Positions 57,442-64,000 of a stretch of 64,000 bases of DNA are shown here, in pieces; the first letter of the stretch is position 1, and each line of letters starts with the position of its first letter. This DNA comes from Sialis fuliginosa (lineage: Eukaryota > Arthropoda > Insecta > Megaloptera > Sialidae). The notes under the pieces were generated by a model. It was not told the DNA's origin. It saw nothing but the letters and a program-made list of their open reading frames with translations, and did not search any database. The stretch covers positions 18,326,761 to 18,390,760 of the forward strand of contig OY540818.1 in assembly GCA_961205875.1 (NCBI GenBank). The letters are read 5' to 3'. The translations under genes were made by a program, and so were the position numbers.

Positions 57442-60400
57442 TCAAGTGCTTTCTGTAGATCTACTATTTCTAATAAGGGTTAAATAAACTGCATTCTTAT
57501 GACTCCTTGCTTCATTTATTTTCCCTTTTCTTCCCCCACTTTTACTCAATAGATCTCTACGAGTCTCGTCAATAATCATTAAAGTTTCTTCAGACGTTGG
57601 TTCCGAATGGCGTAACCCATTAATATTATCGTAAAAACAGCTACAAGCGCCTGTACAATCGCATTCGACTGATTGCTTTCTATAATTGATCCGTGGATAC
57701 TTCGCCTTTACGAATAAATTGTCGAAGAACAATCTCATACTTTTATAATCTTTGAAAGACCGGTCGAACATTTTTAAATCTCCGTCAGATAAGTAAACGT
57801 GGGAAGATTCGTTATTATTTTGATATGTGATGTTAGGTGATGGGGTTTTTTCGGTGGGGTTGAGAATATCGTCTTCTGATCGGCAACGACGTAAGTTTTT
57901 ACTCGTGAGTGAATCGTTGTTAAGCGATATCCAGGTATTAGGGGTACGGCTATGTTCTTCTAAATTTACTGGAAAACAATATTTATAATTGTCGTTTTCG
58001 TATGAAATTCAAATGTAGGTATATCTAAATTAATACTGAATGGCACTATTTGTTGTATGTTTTTTTTTTTTTTGTATAGGATCTAACCCTCTGTCACTTT
58101 GAAAGAATAATATTTTTTTTTTTTTTTTTTTAAACCGAGGTGAGCCGACTAAAATATAAAAATCAGTGTTGAATCCAGGGTAGATGAATTTAATTCATAA
58201 ATGAATTTTTCAAAAATTCAATTTCTCGATATCTTGAAAAATGAGAAAAACAAAATTTGCCTTTTTCTCGATAAAAAGTTTATAAGAAGGGGCACTATTT
58301 AAACCATATTTACATTTTACGTGTTACACATCTTTATTCAACCTTTTCAAAATTTAAAAACCGTATTTTTCTTCAAAATTTTGTCAAAAAAAATCGAAAA
58401 CACAAAATTTTGGGGTAATATTTCATGCATCAAACTTCAAACTTAAAGATCAGAAAATAAGAAGGGAAATATTAAAATATCCTCTATTAATACCAGAATA
58501 AATTTTATTATTTTTTGCCCGGCCCTGACTTCAACAACATATCAATGAAAAATGCTCTGTAGGTAACAAAGAGTTAAATTATCTTTATTAATTTCATAAA
58601 TATACGTAACTTTAGTTTATACTGTACGATAAGTCAATTATTATTATTACAATCACTGATGTTTTTAATAATTTATATGAGATTGTTGAAGGTTCCTTCT
58701 GAATCCCGTGTTGTTATATTTTCATCAGTTGTCAATTCTGCCAGCAACAAAAATAATATCATTTATTAGTTTTCAAAATAATCAAAGTTGACCGATTTCA
58801 GGGCGTTTTATCTCAATAACAGCAAAATATATTTAAATGAGGTTAAGTTTAAATTATAGTGCAGTTAATGAGCTTTAAAATGATATATAACACTTCAAGA
58901 TTCATATTGTTAATATATATAAAATTACCTGTCGAAGTTAGTTTGGTAAAAAGTTTCAAAAGATAATACCAAAGATGGGCGGAGCTACAGTTCAACTGTC
59001 ATTTTAACCCGCCAGTGGTGGCGTGAAAAATTCTCACGTCAAAATTTGTTAATTTATCAATTTTTATACGGACGGTCTTAGGGCATTTGATAGTCTTAAA
59101 ATTAATGATGTAAGCTATATTTAAAAAAAAGTTGGAGTCTGTAGGATCGCGCCAAGTTGAGATATTAACTATTAATTTTTTTAGAGGAAGAGAGGGCGGA
59201 AAAATAAATCTCGCCCAGGACACCAGACTTGCTAAGGCCGGCTCTGTATACAACACAAAAATTATGAACATAGTAGAGGGTTTGAATAATTAATTAATTC
59301 AATATCTAAGATAAGAGATAATACACCACGTTTCTGTGATAAACTCAAACTAATTAATGTCAGCTGTTTAACATGATTCAATTTGAAGGTAGACTGGCGT
59401 ATAAGAAATAAATTCATTGTTGGGTCAGATTGACCACAAATCTCCACTGGCAGGTTAAATAATAATCATTTTCTGAAAATCAAATTGCTAAACGAAATTT
59501 TAATTGTGTATATTAATACATATTTTTATATCAAGTTTTTTAATTTAATTAAAATTCGTTTGTTGTAATTTTCATAACCTACAATTAAAACGTCAAATAT
59601 GGAATCAGAATATATAGAGAAAAAGCAATTTTAAATTATGTTAACTGTATTTGTTATAGATTTCTCTGCTTCCTTTTTTTACATTTACTTTTACTTTCCT
59701 AAAATGAATTAATAAAAAAAAAATAACATCATAAACATATTGAATTCAAAAAGTACTCACCGTACGACGAAGTATTTGATTCAGACAATGAAAATGCAAC
59801 CATGAGTTTATTTTCACTGTATCCTTCTGAATTGTATACATCCGAGTCCGGGGTAGACGCATTAAGGTAAGGAGGTGGCGGTGACTCTGGAATCGACGCA
59901 GTCTGACACCCACGACTCGTGCTAGCTTGGACGATATTAATTACCGGCCGTAACATACCAGAATCTGTCTCGATGGTTAGATTTGGCACTGATGGTTTTG
60001 ATCTTTTGCATAATGAATTTCTGAAATTAAAAATAAATTAGGGATATACACATTTCTCAACTATATATTATATTACCTCGTGGGTACAGATTTACTTCTG
60101 CTTCGTGTAGATGTCCTTTTCTTACTGCGTCTTTGTCCGATACTCTCGTCAAAGCCTATTTTAATTATTTCATCATATTCTGGTGGTGCTTCATATACAG
60201 GAGGTTCGTCTACGTTGTCGTCATTATTCATTGACCCATCTACAAAAGTATAAAGTACTGTTAGCGAATTAATTAAAATATTATAGATCCGAATGTTACC
60301 TAAGAAATTACTAATTGTTTGAATTTGGTTTTGTAATTCTTGCTGTTCCCTGGCTCTTGCTCCCAGACGATATAAGAGTATTATTAGAACTGATATAAGG

Positions 60401-63382
60401 GCGATTAAACCTGTGAAATAAAATTATTTTATTATAATTTATAATCCAGTTGTACTTAATGTTTAGTTTGTCCTATATAAAATTTATCGCAATCTGAACA
60501 GTTGATTTAATATTAAAAGTTGATTTTTTTTTAATTCAATTTTATTTTAGGGGGAGATTTTTAACTTACCTAAGCTACAAAAAATGAATACTAATGTAGC
60601 CGTTCTTAAATCAGGGTAATCCTCCATTTTTGGGAAATAGTAGTTTGGAATATGAGAATGGGAGTACCAATGGACATCTTCATGTTCCATTTTCCAATCT
60701 ATAATCAAAACATAATAAATAAATAAATATTTAAACGTTTTATTCCACGACTCAATTACCTGTATTGCATGAATCAGGTTCATCGCTGCTATCTCCGCAA
60801 TTGTCAAATCCATCGCACTGGAGTTGCATAGATACACATCGATGGTTCCGGCATAAGTAATTTGAATCAGTGAAACAATCTGGAAAGGAAATTGAAGACT
60901 TTAGCTTCAGGACAAAAATCGTAGTGGTTTTTAATTTACAAACCTTTATAAGTAAAAGAAGCATATACGATTGCTAAACGTGATTTTATATTGAACGTTC
61001 CTTTTAATGATACATAAAACCCAACGTTTATAGGAACAACGTGCTCAATTTTGTTTGCTTCGTTTATTTGTGTTTTAGAACTTTGCAACGTTTCTAAAGC
61101 AGTTTTATCAGATGTTATTCCTTTGTGGATTTTTAGTTTAGCGTTTCCTGTAAATATAAATAAAGTGTCATTGAAATTGTTAGGTTATGTTTACATCATA
61201 ATGAAAAATTTTACATAAAAAAACATGCATCAAGTTTTAACTTACAAAATATTCATTTAATAACAAAAATCTTCAAACAATCAAAACAAATGAAGAACAT
61301 ATTTAAATATTTGTACATTAATGTTAAAATCTCCATACTCTGTATATTAAAATAATATATACGTATATACTTCAACTCATTATTGATTATACAGAAGCAA
61401 CAACTGTTATTACTCAAATTACTGTTGATTTTTATTTAATTATTTATAAAAAGCAAAATAGCATAAATCGCACCTATTTCTTCGAATGTTGCAACTTTAA
61501 GATACAAATGTGTTTTTAAAAGATAATTTTTTGGTGGACGAATTATCCAGATGCAATCGTAAACCCGAGTCCCTTGATCTATCATATTCATCATTGTTAT
61601 TGCTCCCCCTAAATTTTCTACAAGTCCACCGCAATCTGTTGTAGGTGGCTTTGTATTATTATTTGACAGATATAAATAGTTTGCTTTATATCCAAATCCA
61701 GTTCCTCCGTTTGCGTAGAAACGTATAAGTAAAGATGGCCCAGAACTAGTTATTATTCGTGGTCTGAATATCGCTCCATTTGTTATGTCTAATCTGTCCC
61801 CATTCCAATCGTAAAACTATGAATTAAAATAAGAGTTAGGTTAAATTATATTTACATTTATTTTAAACATTTTACGTACTTCTATAACTGATATCGTACT
61901 GATTTGAAAATCAGTAAAAATAACACGTATTTGACAATTGGTGTTTTTATCGACGTCACAAATTATTATATGTTCAATTGTCAAATCTCTTGGGTACAAT
62001 GCAGGGAAAAAAGGGGAATGTAAAACCTCACCAGAAATATTTTGTGGTATTCCACTCGGTTGACCTTTGTAAAATTCACGATTACCTAAAATTAAAAATT
62101 AAATAATAAACCAGGAAAAAATGAATCCAAGTAGATTTGGATATATGTATAAATCCAATTTGATCTAATCAGATCCAGTCAGATCTACATAGATCTGATG
62201 TCATACTCGACCAAGTATGTCTAGATCTGATTAGATCCAATTTGATCTAATTAGATCTGAATACATCAAACTTCGTATCCAGTCAGATCTGCTTGGATCA
62301 GATTAGATCAACTTAATCTGATGTCACACTAGATTAAGTATATCTAGATCTGATTAGATCCAATTTGATCTAATTAGATCTGAATAGATCAAACTTTGTA
62401 TCCAGTTAGATCTGCTTGCATTAGATTAGATCTACTTAGATCTGATGTCATATGAAATATGTTTAGATCTGATTGGATCCAATTTTTGGCTTAATTTGAT
62501 CTAATTAGATCTGAATAGATCAAGCTTTGTATCCAATCAGATCTGCTTGGATCAGATTAGATCTACTTTGGTCCAATTTGATCTAATGTTTGTAATTATG
62601 TAATTATTATAAAGTCTTACGTTCTGTTGTATATTCTAGAGTAAATGCCCCTGTATGATTCTGGCTGTACAAAAACGATATAATAATATTTCGAGTCTGG
62701 CTACGATACGTCATGCTTGGGAACTCTGAAATTCCACAGAAAAGATCTTCGGAATCATTTTCAAAAGCTGGTTCCGATATCCATATATAGTCACATTCAC
62801 ATGTATTGTTTTTATTTGGGATGATTTGATCACACTGTTTAGGTATTTTGATTTTTCTAAAAATTGAATTTTAATGTATTGTAAATGATATATATATATA
62901 TATAATTAACGGCTGATTAATTATAATACCTAAATATGACAGATATAATACAAGAAGGGCATGTTACAAGTTCTAAAGTGCAGTGCGAATGCACTGTAAT
63001 ATTAGTTTTTGAGTAGCGTCTTCCTTTTATAGTGTATCTATCAATGAATTGTGTAACATTAGAACTGATGAAACCTTTTTCTCCGGGTTCGATATACAAA
63101 CGACGATCATTGAGGCCATTGCAGACATCGATTTGTTTTATATTATTACGGTTATGGAGTTTTATTGATGTTGAGATTGTTATTAATATTGTAATAACAA
63201 TTAAAGTATACTTTATATCTGAAATTAATTAATTTTAACTATTAAATTAATTAAAGTGGGGGGTTTTCAAGGTCTAATAATATGACTTAAATATCAGCTT
63301 AGAGAAATTATATAATTATAACAACAATTAAAATTTGAATTTAGTAAAAATATTAACACTTACCTAAATATTGTAAACTCAT
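57442..63382 (-). CDS. Culd: CUB/LDLa single-pass membrane protein, Culd-like (12 exons)
   Basis: Exons (transcript order) are 63382-63364, 63218-62930, 62856-62621, 62085-61880, 61816-61474, 61147-60944, 60879-60760, 60698-60570, 60410-60300, 60239-60077, 60020-59761 and 57968-57442. All splices are GT-AG with closing phase, giving 2607 bases and 868 residues. Residues 12-21 are a signal-peptide core. Divergent CUB modules span about 40-432 (CDYIWISEP; SPFFPALYPRDL...YDWNGDRLDI; DCGGLVENLGG...YDCIWIIRPP). An LDLa module follows at 433-472 (CDGFDNCGDSSDE), then a helix at about 507-529 and a 339-residue tail. The tail has PPVY (565-568), PPEY (571-574), PPPY (655-658) and a basic RRSKKR patch. 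Drosophila Culd is known for rhodopsin/TRPL endocytic traffic. Neto shares the CUB-LDLa-TM order, but these CUBs are much more divergent. Confidence 0.8.
59040..59250. repeat. Composite dispersed repeat in the last intron
   Basis: An inverted copy of the 26600-26900 composite (GATCGCGCCAAGTTGAGATA; CTCGCCCAGGACACCAGACT) lies within the 1.8-kb intron between exons 11 and 12 of the CUB/LDLa gene. Confidence 0.6.
62120..62590. repeat. ~121-bp AGATCTGATTAGATC tandem array in intron 3
   Basis: About 3.8 units share TAGATCTGATTAGATCCAAT (starting near 62221, 62343 and 62464) and GATCTGATGTCATA. Each unit is itself built from shorter GATCTGATTAGATC-like words, so it is a two-level repeat. It lies wholly between exons 3 and 4. 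Confidence 0.8.
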
Positions 63383-63655
63383 TTTGAACTTGGCACTTAC
63401 TGTCTTATTTGACAAATGTCAGATAAAATACTGCTACCACAAGTTATTTAGCTAATCACATTAACTCAAATCGTATGGCTTCATTACACTAAACGAACTA
63501 CGTTATATAAATTAAATCAATAAAATATATCGTCTGAATTGATTTTAGATTTTAAATTGACACGTGTTTAAAAATAATTGTTTGACTGACGTTAAATAAA
63601 ACCTGTCACTATTTAATAGTTCTTGTATATGTTAACTGTGTTTGCCCTGATTATT
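63383..63655 (-). promoter_or_regulatory. Short intergenic/promoter interval
   Basis: Only 273 bp separate the start codon of the CUB/LDLa gene from the stop codon of the upstream gene on the same strand. The promoter and 5' UTR must lie here or inside the upstream gene. A minus-strand ATTAAA (63617-63612), about 40 bases after the upstream stop, is a possible poly(A) signal. Confidence 0.4.
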
Positions 63656-64000
63656 CTAAGGCAATTTGTATTCTTTCCGGTAATCTGTATTGTTGGAAAA
63701 AATAAATCTGTACTGTTAAATATATAATATTTTTAATTAAAATTATAATACAAGTATAAAAATAAATTTTTGGCTTTTTTTGATAATAAAATATTAATAT
63801 CTCCGTTTGAATGACTTTTCTGGAAAAAATATTTAGTTTAAATGAAATAAAATTTATATTATAAATTGCATTGTAATTACCATCGGCTTCACGTTTTAAT
63901 TTAGCGACAAATTCTTCAAAAACCCGCAACGATTTTAATAAATCTGTTTTTCTGGCATTTTTGAACGAGGACTTTCTGAAATCGGGTAATGATGGATCCA
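63656..64000 (-). CDS. 3' end of an unidentified gene (partial)
   Basis: An exon enters from the right edge (64000-63881) and splices through ATG-GTAATT to a last exon at 63684-63656, whose acceptor ends CCAACAATACAG. The joined C-terminus is DPSLPDFRKSSFKNARKTDL, LKSLRVFEEFVAKLKREAD, then DYRKEYKLP and TAG at 63658-63656. The FEEFVAKLKREADDYRKEYK part is a charged helix. Without the splice the frame runs on into AT-rich, low-complexity codons to 63651, which is less likely. The family is not recognised, and most of the gene is outside the window. Confidence 0.6.

Noticed and set aside
60752-60964. Short frame containing the LDLa module as a separate small protein
   Set aside because: The LDLa module is exon 7 (60879-60760) of the CUB/LDLa gene; the extra N-terminal residues are intron translation.
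63651-63880. Continuation of the right-edge exon to a stop at 63651 without splicing
   Set aside because: The extension is AT-rich and low-complexity. A good GT donor at 63880-63879 and an acceptor at 63685 give a more plausible terminus.
1-64000. CRISPR array, rRNA or prokaryotic operon
   Set aside because: All regularly spaced repeats are satellites or transposon copies without CRISPR-like spacers. Introns and poly(A) signals indicate a eukaryote.

Overview
The window is AT-rich nuclear DNA from an insect or close arthropod relative. The evidence is short GT-AG introns, two genes of insect-typical families, and dense non-autonomous transposons with target-site duplications (TSDs). No prokaryotic operons, rRNA, tRNA or CRISPR array are visible. 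I cannot name the order or species.

Protein-coding content is concentrated at the right. A three-exon + strand gene (47498-52271) encodes a 642-residue type II membrane protein of the DUF229 family (alkaline-phosphatase/sulfatase-like fold). Converging on it from the right edge is a twelve-exon minus-strand gene (63382-57442). It encodes an 868-residue single-pass receptor-like protein: signal peptide, divergent CUB modules, one LDL-receptor class A module, a transmembrane helix and a long tail with three PPxY motifs. It most resembles insect Culd, with Neto as the alternative. About 270 bp upstream of it, on the same strand, lies the 3' end of another gene that runs off the window. For all of these the splice sites and reading phases were checked by hand and close. 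Weaker isolated exon candidates lie at 24975-25125 (+) and 40606-40696 (-), with coding-like fragments at 16028-16190 (-), 22571-22861 (+) and 26179-26421 (+).

The left 47 kb is an accessory repeat landscape. It holds at least eight MITE or foldback families with two or more copies, two nested hAT-type insertions with exact 8-bp TSDs, relics of non-LTR retroelements, a 154-bp satellite and other tandem arrays. Between about 33.15 and 36.75 kb there are four head-to-head copies of an ~850-bp module, making two adjacent giant hairpins that are themselves inverted relative to each other. A second 1.57-kb near-perfect foldback (48146-49712) lies in intron 1 of the DUF229 gene.

The most interesting signals are hammerhead-ribozyme-like cores at four loci (3.2, 16.5, 18.9 and 57.1-57.3 kb). 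At two of them the core sits in a head-to-head inverted pair flanked by a 12-13-bp direct repeat. At 57 kb two full cores lie in 154-bp tandem units. This is the arrangement expected of Penelope-like retroelement ends.
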